Shown piece after piece: positions 10,915 through 21,330 of a stretch of DNA of 64,000 nt. How positions within the stretch are numbered: the stretch's first letter is position 1; every line of letters starts with the position of its first letter. The notes under the pieces are model-generated. The model had not been told where the DNA came from, did not search any database, and saw only the letters and a program-made list of their open reading frames with translations. Position numbers and translations under genes: made by a program. This stretch comes from Telmatactis stephensoni (Eukaryota; Cnidaria; Anthozoa; Actiniaria; Isophelliidae), in the NCBI GenBank assembly GCA_029948255.1, contig JALIZF010001789.1:434001-498000 (forward strand), given 5' to 3'.

Positions 10915-10970
10915 AATCATTATGTGTCTAGATAGCGCAGCGGTCCAAGGTGATATCTAAAGGTATGAAC
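10915..10970 (+). repeat. tRNA-like promoter repeat (SINE head), copy 1
   Basis: A segment of about 55 bp containing TAGCGCAGCGGTCCAAGG, an A-box-like motif, is repeated with few changes at 12288-12343. This copy lacks a recognisable B box and directly abuts the right end of the DIRS element. Confidence 0.5.
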
Positions 10971-11059
10971 TGGCCATTTCTAATAGAAAGTGAAGTGCTG
11001 CGAGTATGCAAAGCCTGTATACAACAACAATTGTGGGTACATTTAATTAACCCGTGAAA

Positions 11060-11911
11060 CACTAAGTGAATGTAATGGTTTCTTTTGTATCTTTGACTGG
11101 TAAATAATTAGCGATATTGTTAATGCAAATTTTGCTTATTATTCTTTTAATTTTAGTCAGTCTTTAGTTTTGGCAGGTCTTGCGTGACATTTTGAATTTT
11201 AATCCAACAAAAACAAAAATATAATATTTGAAAAGAACACACCAAAATTAGTAAAAGTTGAGATTTTGAAGTAGTTTCGATGAATAGCGCCAAAGTTATC
11301 GGTGGCCGAAGTTGGTTCTTTTTCTATAGAAACGTTCGGTGAGCAAACTTCGGCCGCCCATAACTTTGGCGCTATTCATCGAACTACTTCAAAATCTCAA
11401 CTTTTACTAATTTTGGTGAGCTCTTTTCAAATATTACATTTTTGTTTTTGTTGCGGATTAAAATTTAAAATGTCACGCAAGACCTGCCAAAAGCCCATTA
11501 TCAAGCTGCGTGATCGTGTTAGATAGGTAAGCTGAAACTTCAGGCTGTTTCTTTTAGTGACGTTCAGTTACAGGCAGCAACAAAAGTGCAGACAAACTCA
11601 TAAAAGATCATTGTCTTTCTCTAAAACCATCACTAAACTGCCTGTAAAACGTCACTAGTGCGACCTTTATGAATATTTGCACTGACGAACGAGGGTTGAA
11701 TTCGACATGATATCGAACATGATAGCCTGCGTGCAGCCGTTTATTTAAGTTTCAACTTACCTATCCGCTAACACAATCACGCAGCTTGATAATTCTCTCA
11801 AAATTGATTCAAAGACTGACTAAAATTATAAGAACAATAAGCAAAATTTGCATTAACAATATCCCTAATTATTTACCAGTCAAAGATACAAAAGAAATCC
11901 ATTACAATATG
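11060..11911. repeat. Fold-back element interrupted by a MITE in its left arm
   Basis: The left arm (about 11060-11170 plus 11497-11545) is complementary to the right arm (about 11745-11911), including ATCAAGCTGCGTGATC and TTTACCAGTCAAAGATACAA on the right. The left arm is split by MITE family A copy 2, so the fold-back is older than the MITE insertion. The loop (11546-11744) has no coding sequence. Confidence 0.7.
11171..11489. mobile_element. Palindromic MITE, family A copy 2
   Basis: Ends TGGCAGGTCTTGCGTGACAT and its complement bound a 319 bp palindrome homologous to the element at 3483-3839. The arms are better matched here than in copy 1 (for example the GCCGAAGTT/AACTTCGGC blocks), suggesting a younger insertion. 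Confidence 0.8.
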
Positions 11912-12072
11912 CACTAGTCAATTGACACCCCCGCCCCCGAACCCCGGGACTAGTAGCCTGCGTAACGGCCCTAAAAGGGAGGGCGAAGGGAGGGGAGGGG
12001 CTTAAGAAGAGAGGGGTTAAATTCCCCGGTATTTCTCGGGGTTCGTAGGGCGGGGGTTTCAATTGACTAGTG
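11911..12072. mobile_element. Short MITE with GCACTAGTCAATTGA terminal inverted repeats
   Basis: Terminal inverted repeats GCACTAGTCAATTGA at both ends bound about 160 bp of GC-rich internal sequence with polypurine/polypyrimidine tracts. It directly follows the fold-back right arm. Confidence 0.65.
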
Positions 12073-12287
12073 CTTTTTTAATAACCACAACTTGTATATC
12101 CAGCTACGCTACTCGAACTACTATGTGCTGTGCGCAGCGGTATCATTCGCATAGAGAAAAACAAACTTGATCGCTGACCATGCATTAACATTAGCTGATT
12201 ATGATGACGTTTTTTGACGTCACGGGAAAATCGCTGAAAAACTCGAGCTTGGCACGAATAGTAAGCTACTCGCTTCGCTCTCAGCAA

Positions 12288-12400
12288 TCATTAAGTGTAC
12301 TAGATAGCGCAGCGGTCCAAGGTGATATCTAAAGGTATGAATTAGGGTTCGGATATCGTCTCCCTCCCTCCCTGGCCTTCGGGCTAAGACAATTGTTTTT
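12288..12400 (+). repeat. tRNA-derived SINE-like head, copy 2
   Basis: An A-box-like TAGCGCAGCGGTCCAAGG and, about 35 bp further, a B-box-like AGGGTTCGGATATC have the spacing of an internal RNA polymerase III promoter. The start is shared with 10915-10970. It does not fold as an obvious intact tRNA, so I call it SINE-derived. Confidence 0.5.
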
Positions 12401-13404
12401 ATGTAGCACCGGGATAGCGTGGATGGGGCCGAAATCTTCATCCGTAACGTAAGTCGATTCGATGTCTCAGCTTCTATGAATGTCCTCTTGAGAATCGTCC
12501 CAAAATTTAATTTTTCATATTTTTCTAATTGGAGATATTTACATACTTTGACCGGCCGGGGTGCCTATTTAGGTGTTACGAGTTCGAGCCGTGTCAACGC
12601 CGGGTTTTTTCTTTTTTTCTTTCCATTTTTTGTTCTGTTTCTTTTTTCCCTTTTCTTTACTCAGAACTTTTTTCGACACTTACATTACAAGCTTCTTATC
12701 TGTCTTTATTTTATTTGTCTGGGTAATCGCACTGAGCCCAGGCCGTCATGTAGAGTAGCGCCACAGGCAGCCCAGGCTCAGCTCCTGTACATTTTCCCGT
12801 CCCATGCGTCACGTCCTCAGGGAATTAAGTTCGAATCTCGACGGATTCGCTCAACATTTTTTTATTCTCTATTTTTTCCAAATAATTGATTCCTTTATAC
12901 CCACTAATCACTTTTTTTTTCATAGATTTTTGCATGTTTTTGCTCTTACCTTTTTAGCTTCCTTTTGATTCTTTTCAGCAGTATTTCAATATTTTCTCCC
13001 TATAATCCCTATCCGAATTTTTACCCAATTAGTCAGGGTGAGAGTTACGCATCGATCACTAATCAACTCTGAGTTTGAGGGAAAATCTACCGGTTCAATT
13101 TATTTGATGTCGATTCAAGTTCAATTCGATTTTCACAGTTGAATTAGTGATAACATGTGATAACCTTCTGGGATCTTCGAGGTGATTGGAGCGGATTTTT
13201 TTACCGTATTTGGAGGTCAAAAAGGGAGGTGGTCACTGGAAGCCGCTGAAGTGACAAAAAAAATTATTTTGTATTCCATGCGCGACTACAACCCGACTTT
13301 CAGTTATGATCAATACACTGAGCTAGCGTTCGTACAGTAGGCGCTTCTCTACATTATTGCCTGGGCTGCTTGTCAGTGTGTGCCAGATCTAGAGATTTGG
13401 ACTA
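12400..13404. other. Gene-free repeat-rich spacer
   Basis: No gene is recognisable. The open frames here are low-complexity, Phe- and Ser-rich translations of T-rich DNA. Two B-box-like motifs (GAGTTCGAGCC near 12580 and AGTTCGAATCT near 12830) hint at further degraded tRNA-derived fragments, but without convincing A boxes. Confidence 0.4.
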
Positions 13405-13632
13405 TTGTTAGAGTAGTGGAGAGGTTAAGATTACGTGATCTGCTTTTTCCGGGTCTGGCGTTGCCGTTTTAACGCCACTGGCGAATCATTTTGCATTTGG
13501 CGTAAAGATGAAAAGTCACTCTCCCATTTGAGTGCCAAACACACAACGCCAGGCACGAAAAAAGCAGGTCACGTGATCCTCTCCGCCGTTTGCCGTTTGT
13601 CGTTTACGCGAATCCGTTAACCTCTCTATTAA
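13405..13632. repeat. Imperfect palindromic element
   Basis: GAGAGGTTA...ACGTGATCTGCTTTTTCCG...CTGGCGTTG on the left pairs with CAACGCCAG...AAAGCAGGTCACGTGATCCT...TAACCTCTC on the right. It is MITE-like, about 230 bp, with no coding content. Confidence 0.55.
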
Positions 13633-15203
13633 CGAAACGTAACGCGATTAACCAAATCCTAGGCACCCAGGGAAATTTCGGGAGGAAAATTCAAACAACT
13701 GAATAACATCGAAGCTCTAAGGCTATTAAATAAAACCTATAAGAACAAACTTCAAAATTTTCAGGAAATCCTACTGAAAAGGCATTTCTATAAGACAATG
13801 AAAAACATCAGGAGCACGAATGTTTCAGACACCCTCTGACTAATAAGAGGTGGTGACACTTACATATATACTTTACATACAAAGCTCAATCACCTTATTC
13901 GACCGTTGTCCGCCTTCATTAATGTGGGGCTTTAGTATAAAAATGGTGATCATCGAAGTCGATCCACAAAAATAGTCCTTGATTTAGTGGGTTTAGTAGA
14001 TCTTAATTCGTGACTTACATTTATAAACAAAATAAATGATAAATAATATTTTAATTTTATCAGATCCGTACGTAGTGGTTCTTCTTCTGCTGGCACCCAC
14101 ACTCACTATTTCTACATTAAATATTATACATACATCACTCAATCACCTTATTCATCTTTCCCCGCCTTCATTCATATGGGACTTTAGTATAAAGATGGCG
14201 ACCATCAAAGTCAACAAAATGAGTTGGTCAACCAAGCGTGATTGGCAATATTGTATTCCTTTTTGAAAATAATATATTTTTACGTCCCTTAAAAGGTTTT
14301 GCTTTGGAGTTAGAGAGCATCAACGCTTCGATGTACCATCAGGAAGAGTTATAGAACTGAACACAACGCAAGTTTGACAAGACTTTGGTGAAAGGAATTT
14401 CCCTTGGAGCGTTTTTCAAGGTTTGATTACAGCTTTCATATTGTGCTGTCGATGTAGTTCAGGCTTAAGATTGCATACAAACATTATTTTCAGCACATCC
14501 GTATGTTAGATAACTTTAAATAAGTTTTCTTTCAAGTTTGAACCTCAGAAACACAGAAAGCGTTATCCAATTCAATCAAAGCCAATCATTTCTATTTGAT
14601 GGATCTATTTGATGGATCCAACAAAGCCGGCTTTGCCCTTCAAGATAACAAGGCATTAGTTAGGTTATCCTATTAACAAACTCTCGAAATGCGTATATAC
14701 AATTATATATTTTCTGAAGGTATCACCTCCAATTTATACGTCCAAATTCCAAGTTAACGTTTCAACGGAACAATAAGATAACATTTCTTCTAATGACCAT
14801 TAAAAATGAAACTAATGTAAGAGCTAGTATTATGCATGGAAGCTCTTGCGTGTAAGCAAAATGCAAATACATTATATACACAGATGTCAGCTAAGCTCAA
14901 TTACTTATTAAGACAATGCTCGATCTGAGCATCATTTTTCAATGTCAGGCTATGATATGACATTTTTCAAGAACCAATTGAAATCAACCAAAATAACACC
15001 AGCCAATGTGTATTATACTTTTGTGCACGCACGCTAATTCTATCACTGATCGGCGTATACGCAATTTGTATACGTATTCATTATTGCTTTGCTAGCAGAT
15101 CAGTGTTGAGATGGATTTGGTTCTTATAGACCTTATACTCGGTAATTGATGAAGCTCATGTTGCTCCAATATTAATATTACTGCATTCTTTTTAATCGAA
15201 GAT
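13633..15203. promoter_or_regulatory. Upstream region of amidohydrolase gene 1
   Basis: No gene is visible. The block from about 14190 (TATAAAGATGGCGACCATC and the following GTTGGTCAACCAAGCG) recurs upstream of copies 2 (about 18895) and 3 (about 22515), with a more diverged version at about 13935. It therefore marks the duplicated unit and probably carries the promoter. The CACTCACTA...ATTATACATAC stretch near 14096 resembles SINE-like sequence also found near 18716 and 50880. Confidence 0.5.
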
Positions 15204-18200
15204 ATGTTGAGACGCTTGGCTGATCTTATTATCTATGGAGGAACCATTCGTTCCATGGATGCTGTCTGTCCAATTCCTGAGGCTATTGCAGTACAAGGAG
15301 AAAGGATTATGTCAGTAGGAAGTAAGGAACAAATCCTAAAGCTAGCAGGTGAAGATACGAAGATGGTAGAGCTCAAAGATAACCAGACACTTCTACCTGG
15401 TTTTATCGAGCCCCACCAACACGCCACCCAGTTAGCTTTGACCAGATGTAAGTACATCTCATGCAGCGCTTATTGTTACCCAACATATACAGCAATTCAA
15501 ACTCTCTTCCGAAACACCATTGCTGAAACGGACCCTGCAAGTGGCAAATGGTGTATATTCTTAGGATGGGATCCCGAGATGATCAAAGATCTTCCCGAAC
15601 TCAACTTTGATGCTTTGGAAGCTTTGACCACTGACATTCCACTGGTCGTTATTGGCCAAAGTGGATACACTGCCTGGTCAAACCGTAAAGCGTTCGAGGT
15701 AGCTGGAATTCCTGAAGATGTTCCCAACCCCAGAGGAGGAACGTTTGTCCGTGATCCAGCGACTGGCAAGCTGACTGGCCAGATGCTTGAAGCACCGGCG
15801 ATATTTATGGTTCTTAACAAAGCTCCCGAACCATCTTTGGAAGACATCGCCATTGGCTTGGAAGAGCAGTGGCAAGAGTATTCCAATGCTGGTTTTACAA
15901 CAGTTACCGAATTGGCTTACATGCCAGATGAAGAAGTAGACAATCTGGTCCAACAAAAATCCCGTCGTCCTGACTGTCCAATTCGTTTGGGTCTTTACAA
16001 ACTCGACACTGGAGACGAACCCACAGAACCCGGCCAAGCTAAAGTATGCTGCCATAGTAGTTCGTGCATAAAGAAAGCAACCAAATGTGCTTGCAAGATT
16101 AAACCAAATGATAAGCTCTGGATTGCTGGAATCAAGATCATTGGTGATGGATCTCCTCATTGTGGAACTGCCGCGGTTCGAGAAGACTACCTGAGTAACA
16201 ATCTGACAGAAACGCTTGGATTTCCACCCTCTCCTAATAATGGAACGCTGAATCATGAAAGAGATTATTTGTTGGGAAGAGTGAAGTACTATCACAAACA
16301 GGGAAAGCAAGTGGCCATCCACACTCACGGTGAGAGAGCCATTGAACAGGCTTTGAGCGTCTTGCAAGAGGTAAGAGAGAGGTTCTTGTGTTCTAACTAC
16401 ATATTTTGAGGTTGATGTGTTATTAGGTAGATTTTAAAATTTAGCAAATGAATATCGTGATGTGAAAGGAGTCAAAGCAGACACCACACACGCACAAGTT
16501 AGCATTCCAAACATGGCGTCGCGATGTAGTCACAGTAGTCTCGCAGATAAACGAATGTGATTGATTCGTCGTCTCACTCTAGCTCCCCACCAATTACGTA
16601 CTTTTATCAATTTTTAGATAAATAATTGCTGTAATGTACCAGTTATACATAACGATCCGAGTAATAATCAGTCATCCGAAGCACTATAAACGTAATTGTC
16701 GTTCGAACGTCTACTGTTTATTCGATGCTAAGATCAGTTTCCCAAGAGCGAGAAATCGTTACCAAAGCTAGTAGTTTTTCCTTGATAGATTAGTGTCGAG
16801 ATGCAAAAATAAACATATTCCCTGGTGGCTTTGGAATTTCCATGGAAATCAACATTTCAAGGGAAACGTCTTAAGTTTTCATATTGTCTTAATGTTTGAA
16901 AACAGGATACGAACACCATGCAAAATAGGATCATCTTACGACAACTTGCCCATTTAAACGGCAACACTGAAGACATTCAGTGACGTATTCACGAAAATGG
17001 CAGGTTTTATGAGTGGAAATTGAACCATGCTCTCAGTACGCAATTTAATACCACACACGTAGACTGAAATATATAAAGAGAAGCACTAATATTTACCGTC
17101 GGCATGCAATTCTTCCAGCACTAAGCTGATCTTCCAGGAAGCTGACGAGGCGTACTTTACACTTTTTATCCGTCACTGCTCCGCTTTAAGAGTCTTTAAA
17201 GCCAATGGGGGACTTACACTAACAGGTCACGTGACCCTATCTCCCCTAAATCAAGCAGCACAAGCTTGCCATCCAACGCGTTTTTCGAAGCGGAATCTTA
17301 AAAACTATCCAACCATAAATTACGTCTCCTGTATTACATCTATTACATCATGCTGTATTGATGAGCTGAAACTCTGCACTTTTACTAAAATCGAGATGCT
17401 CTTTCTATTTCTGGCATTCATTTTGATGGTGTTGCCTGGTTTAAAGGGAGATAGGGTCATGTGACCTGTTAGTGCAAGTCCCCCATTAAAGCTACACAGA
17501 ATGTGGAGACGTCCAGGGACGTCGAAACAAGTGTCAAATCACTGGATATTTGAGGGGTTGCTTCTTTCCCTTTTCTTCATTCCCCCTTTCATTCCCACAA
17601 GCGTTACTAACCAAACGACTAACTTGGCTGCACTTGCTCCTTATAATATAAATTTTCATTTTTCAATAGGTTGAGCTTGCTGCTCCAAACAGGGATCTTC
17701 GCCATCGTCTTGAACATCTTGGTCTTTGCGAAGAGAAGCAAATCATACAAGCAGCCAAAATCAATGTCTCCATGTCCTTCTTTGTTCAACATTTGTACTT
17801 TTATGGGACGTCCTACACCAAATTCATCTTCGGCCCCAAACGTACAAACCGCTGGGCCCCATTGAGTTTGGCTGTCAAGCACAACATCCTTTGGACCATC
17901 CATCAGGACCACCCCACCTTTCCAGGACCACCAGATCCAATGGCTAACCTGATGACTGCCGTGACTCGAACAGAGAGGTACAAACCTGACAAGGTCTATG
18001 GATCAGAATACTGCATCAAGATGGAAGAAGCCTTGAAAGGCTACACTATCAACGCTGCTAAACAGATCCACCAAGAAGACGAACTTGGCAGCCTGGCGGT
18101 TGGCAAGCGAGCAGATTTGGTGATCTTGAGCGAGGATCCTGTGAAAGTGGCTGAAGTGGACCCGTTTAGGATTGTTGACATCAAAGTCATTGATACGTAT

Positions 18201-18245
18201 CTGAATGGTCACAGCAATTCAACATCTGAGAAAGAAGATAATTAG
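15204..18245 (+). CDS. YtcJ-like amidohydrolase, copy 1
   Basis: A metal-dependent hydrolase of the amidohydrolase superfamily (Amidohydro_3/YtcJ type); substrate unknown. Two exons, 15204-16370 and 17670-18245, join GT-AG in phase 0 to give 580 aa. It begins DLIIYGGTIRSMD with the small composite beta-sandwich. The metal-binding strand-1 motif appears as LLPGFIEPHQHA. Later conserved blocks are IGQSGYTAWSNRKA, WIAGIKIIGDGSPHCGTA, VAIHTHGERAIEQAL, RHRLEHLGL at the start of exon 2 and the terminal GSLAVGKRADLVILSEDP. A Cys-rich segment (KVCCHSSSCIKKATKCACKI) precedes the IKIIGDGS block. No signal peptide is evident, so it is probably cytosolic. The intron carries a copy-specific MITE (17205-17489). 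The protein closely resembles the other two array members. Confidence 0.92.
17205..17489. mobile_element. MITE in the intron of amidohydrolase copy 1
   Basis: Inverted ends ATGGGGGACTT and AAGTCCCCCAT, extended by the inner GGTCACGTGACCCTATCTCC pairing, bound about 285 bp. The flanks share TTAAAGC, a likely target duplication. The corresponding intron of copy 3 (near 25480) lacks it, so it inserted after the array duplicated or was lost from the other copies. Confidence 0.7.
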
Positions 18246-18268
18246 AAAGTAGTGTGTTTGAGCCTTGT

Positions 18269-18372
18269 ATAACAATTGGTATTTTAAGCGCGTTCTGATT
18301 GGTCGAGAACCGTGTGTAATAAAAGTAAAAACATATGGATGACGCGAGAGAATATTACGCGCGCCCTGATTA
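18269..18372. repeat. Dispersed repeat with TTCTGATTGGTCGAGAACCG core, copy 1
   Basis: A block of about 100 bp lies just after the stop of amidohydrolase copy 1. Related blocks lie at about 26287-26350 and 40865-40970, sharing the CTGATT(G/C)GTCGAGAA(C/T)CGTGTGTAAT core. It is non-coding. Confidence 0.6.
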
Positions 18373-20137
18373 AATTGTTTGAGATATTAATTTAGAATGA
18401 TATAAAAAAGAAACAGTGTAAAGAGTGGTACCACCCTGAATGGGGAGAGGACTGGAATTCGCAGTGTATGAAATTTGCAATATATCACATTGTACCACAA
18501 TGTAATCGCAGCACTCATGCCTTCTAAATTTTCTAACTGATAGATCAAAGGCAAAATGTCTCTTGAAAAGACCAAACATATTACCATTTCTTTCCCCTCC
18601 CCTTGATTTAGTGGGTCTTGAATGACAAACACCATATAAATAAATGAAAATAACAAAATGATATTGATAATCTTTTCCTCAGATCGATGTCCGAGTTGTA
18701 CATATTCTGGTGGCGCTAACACTCACTACAATATTTTACATACAACGCATCACCTAGCCTACTCACAGGCTCTCTGGAGGGGAGGGGGAGGGGAAGAGAG
18801 AAGGGGGGAGGGGAAGAGAAAGGCCTTCCCTTCTTTCCCCTCCCCCTCAGTCACCTTATTCATCTTTGTCCGCCTTCATTTATATGTATATTTGGTATAA
18901 AAATGACGATCATCAAAGTCAACAAAATGAGTTGGTCAACCAAGCGTGATTGGCTATATTGGTTGCCTTTTTGGAAAATACATCGTCCCTTGAAAGTCTT
19001 CTCTTGGGGCTAGAAAGCATCAATTAATTATAACCTCTCTCTTTGATGTACCACATAGGAACAGTTAGAACTCTAGACAACACAAGTTTGACAAGACTTT
19101 GGTGAAAGGAATTAATTCCAATTCGACATTTTGCCAGGTTTGCTTACAGCTTTAATATCGCAGTGTTGAAGTAGTCAGGCTAAGGGTTTTGTAAAAACAT
19201 AACGGTTCTACTTATGGCAGTCGTATTTTGGTCTATTTTAGACAACTGTAAAAAGATTTGAACATCTGTTTTGAACCTCAGAAAATGTTATCCAATTCAA
19301 TGAAATCGAATCACTTTTATTTGATGAAGGTAGCATGAAAAAGGACCAAACAAAAGGATTACAAGATTACAAATTATTAATATTAGAATATTATCAACCT
19401 CTGGAATGTGTATATGCAATTAATATTTTAGGATCAGATATACTCGATCTCTTAAGACTTATTGAATTGACTGAAGGTATAATATATCCATCGCCAATTA
19501 CGTCCAAATTCTTTGATATGAACAATAAGATAACATTTCTTCTAATGACCTCTGGAAAATGAAACTAAAGTACAAGCAAGTATGACAATGCATGAGAGCA
19601 TCATGCCAACATTTCTGATCAATTCCGCTGGGGCCAACCCCTCCCCCTCCCCCTCCCCCTCCCCCTCCCCCTCCCCCTCCCCCTCCCCCTAATGAAAACT
19701 ATAGCATAACAAAAGCAGCCAACGAAAAGGATTCGGGATCAAAGTGTAGGTGTCAAATGTCATTAGGTCATCAAAGGCTTATTGGCATGCCACTCCAAGG
19801 TCAGATCATTATAATCCCACTTAAGCATGAATAACATAGAGAAGGTCAAAGGGCATGCACGAAACTGACTTGAGACAAGATGACAGTCATCTCGTCACAT
19901 AAAACAACAGTACAAACATGGTTGTAAGGGCACTTTTTACTCGGCTGACGTAGGAATTTAAAAGCTTCTATGCCGAATTAAATCGGCTGATTGAACAGCT
20001 TCACACAAGCCGCCGAGTGAACGGCTGTATGGGCGTCTTGTTCTATCACCGATCACCGCGTATTAATTGTTGCATTTGCGATGAAATGGGAACTTATACT
20101 CGGTAACTGAAGAAGCTCATATTGCTCTAATATCAGT
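18373..20137. promoter_or_regulatory. Spacer between amidohydrolase copies 1 and 2
   Basis: No gene is visible. It contains GGGGAGG/CCCTCCCC tracts near 18775-18850, the duplicated upstream block from about 18895, and a pure CCCCTC tandem repeat at 19637-19690. The last 100 bp upstream of the ATG (ACTCGGTAA(C/T)TGAAGAAGCTCATATTGCT) is conserved before all three copies and may be promoter or 5' untranslated sequence. Confidence 0.45.
19637..19692. repeat. (CCCCTC)n tandem hexamer, about 9 units
   Basis: This is a perfect pyrimidine hexamer array. Its complement GAGGGG has regularly spaced G runs and could form a G-quadruplex or triplex structure. Confidence 0.85.
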
Positions 20138-20158
20138 GTGTTCTTTTTAATCGAATAT

Positions 20159-21330
20159 ATGTTAAGGCAACGCTTGCCTGATCTTATTATCTATGGAGGA
20201 ACCATTCGTTCCATGGATGCTATCTGCCCAATTCCTGAGGCTATTGCAGTACAAGGAGAGAGGATTATGTCAGTAGGAAGTAAGCAACAAATCCTAAAGC
20301 TAGCAGGTGAAGATACGAAGATGGTAGAGCTCAAAGATAACCAGACACTTCTACCTGGTTTTATCGAGCCCCACCAACACGCCATCCAGGTAGCTTTGAC
20401 CAGATGCAATTGCATTTCATGCAGCGCTTATTATTACCCAACATTTACAGCAATTCAAACTCTCTTCCGAGAGACAATTGCTGAAACAGACCCTGCAAGT
20501 GGCAAATGGTGCAAATTCATAGGATGGGATCCCGAGATGATCAAAGATCTTCCCAAACTCGACTTTGATGCTTTGGATGCTTTCACCACTGAAATTCCAC
20601 TGGTCGTTATTGGCCAAAATGGACATACTTCCTGGTCAAACCGTAAAGCGTTTGAGGTAGCTGGAATTCCTGCAGATGTTCCCAACCCCAGAGGAGGAAC
20701 GTTTGTCCGTGATCCAGCGACTGGCAAGCTGACTGGCCAGATGCTTGAAGCAACGGCGTTATTCATGGTTGTTAACAAAGCCCCCAAATCATCTTTTTAA
20801 GACATCGCCATTGGCTTGGAAGAGCAGTGGCAAGAGTATTCCAATGCTGGCTTTACAACAGTTACCGAATTGTTGTACATGCCAAATGAAGAAGTAGACA
20901 ATCTGGTCCAACAAAAATCCCGTCGTCCTGACTGTCCAATTCGTTTGGGTCTTTACACGCTCGACACTGGAGACGAACCCACAGAACCCGGCCAAGCTAA
21001 AGTATGCTGCCATAGTAGTTCGTGCATAAAGAAAGCAACCAAATGTGCTTGCATGATTAAACCAAATGATAAGCTCTGGATTGCTGGAATCAAGATCATT
21101 GGTGATGGATCTCCTCATTGTGTAACTGCCGCGGTTCGTGAAGACTACCTGAGTAACGATCTGACAGAAACACTTGGATTTCCACCCTCTCCTAATAATG
21201 GAAAACTGAATTATGAAAGAGATTATTTGTTGGGAAGAGTGAAATACTATCACAAACAAGGAAAGCAAGTGGCCATCCACACTCACGGTGAGAGAGCCAT
21301 TGAACAGGCTTTGAGCGTCTTGCAAGAGGT
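20159..21330 (+). pseudogene. YtcJ-like amidohydrolase, copy 2 (exon 1 only, nonsense-interrupted)
   Basis: This matches exon 1 of copies 1 and 3 along its whole length, from DLIIYGGTIRSMD through IHTHGERAIEQAL to an intact GT splice donor after CTTGCAAGAG. Where the neighbours read TCTTTGGAAGAC (Leu-Glu), it reads TCTTTTTAAGAC, placing an in-frame TAA at 20798-20800. The same frame then continues open. It also has GSPHCVTA where the others have GSPHCGTA. No sequence matching exon 2 (the RHR(L/V)EHLGL block and C-terminal sandwich) exists before copy 3 begins at 23442. Loss of the terminal exon plus the stop marks it as a pseudogene. The start is at or near the ATG at 20159. Confidence 0.9.

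Larger units (their letters stand above)
6054..10917 (-). mobile_element. DIRS-type tyrosine-recombinase retrotransposon
   Basis: Three minus-strand ORFs lie in the order Gag-like, RT-RNase H, tyrosine recombinase, with split inverted terminal repeats as in DIRS1-like elements. The right end (about 10874-10917) is the reverse complement of 6352-6395 over about 42 bp. It also matches the left outer repeat 6106-6180 through the AGAAGCACGCGCTTGCTCTATT block. An additional inverted pair of about 85 bp (6063-6145 with 6266-6350) sits at the left end. No flanking target duplication is seen, as expected for recombinase-mediated insertion. All three ORFs are open, so the copy may be young. Confidence 0.88.

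Noticed and set aside
12288..12345. Candidate functional tRNA gene
   Set aside because: A- and B-box-like motifs are present but I could not form a complete cloverleaf with an acceptor stem, so it is treated as SINE-derived.
12419..12889. 156-codon ORF rich in Phe, Leu and Ser
   Set aside because: Low-complexity translation of T-rich DNA with no motif and no splice-compatible neighbours.
15233..16367. Minus-strand ORFs opposite the amidohydrolase exons
   Set aside because: They recur identically opposite all copies, as expected for antisense shadows of a conserved coding exon.
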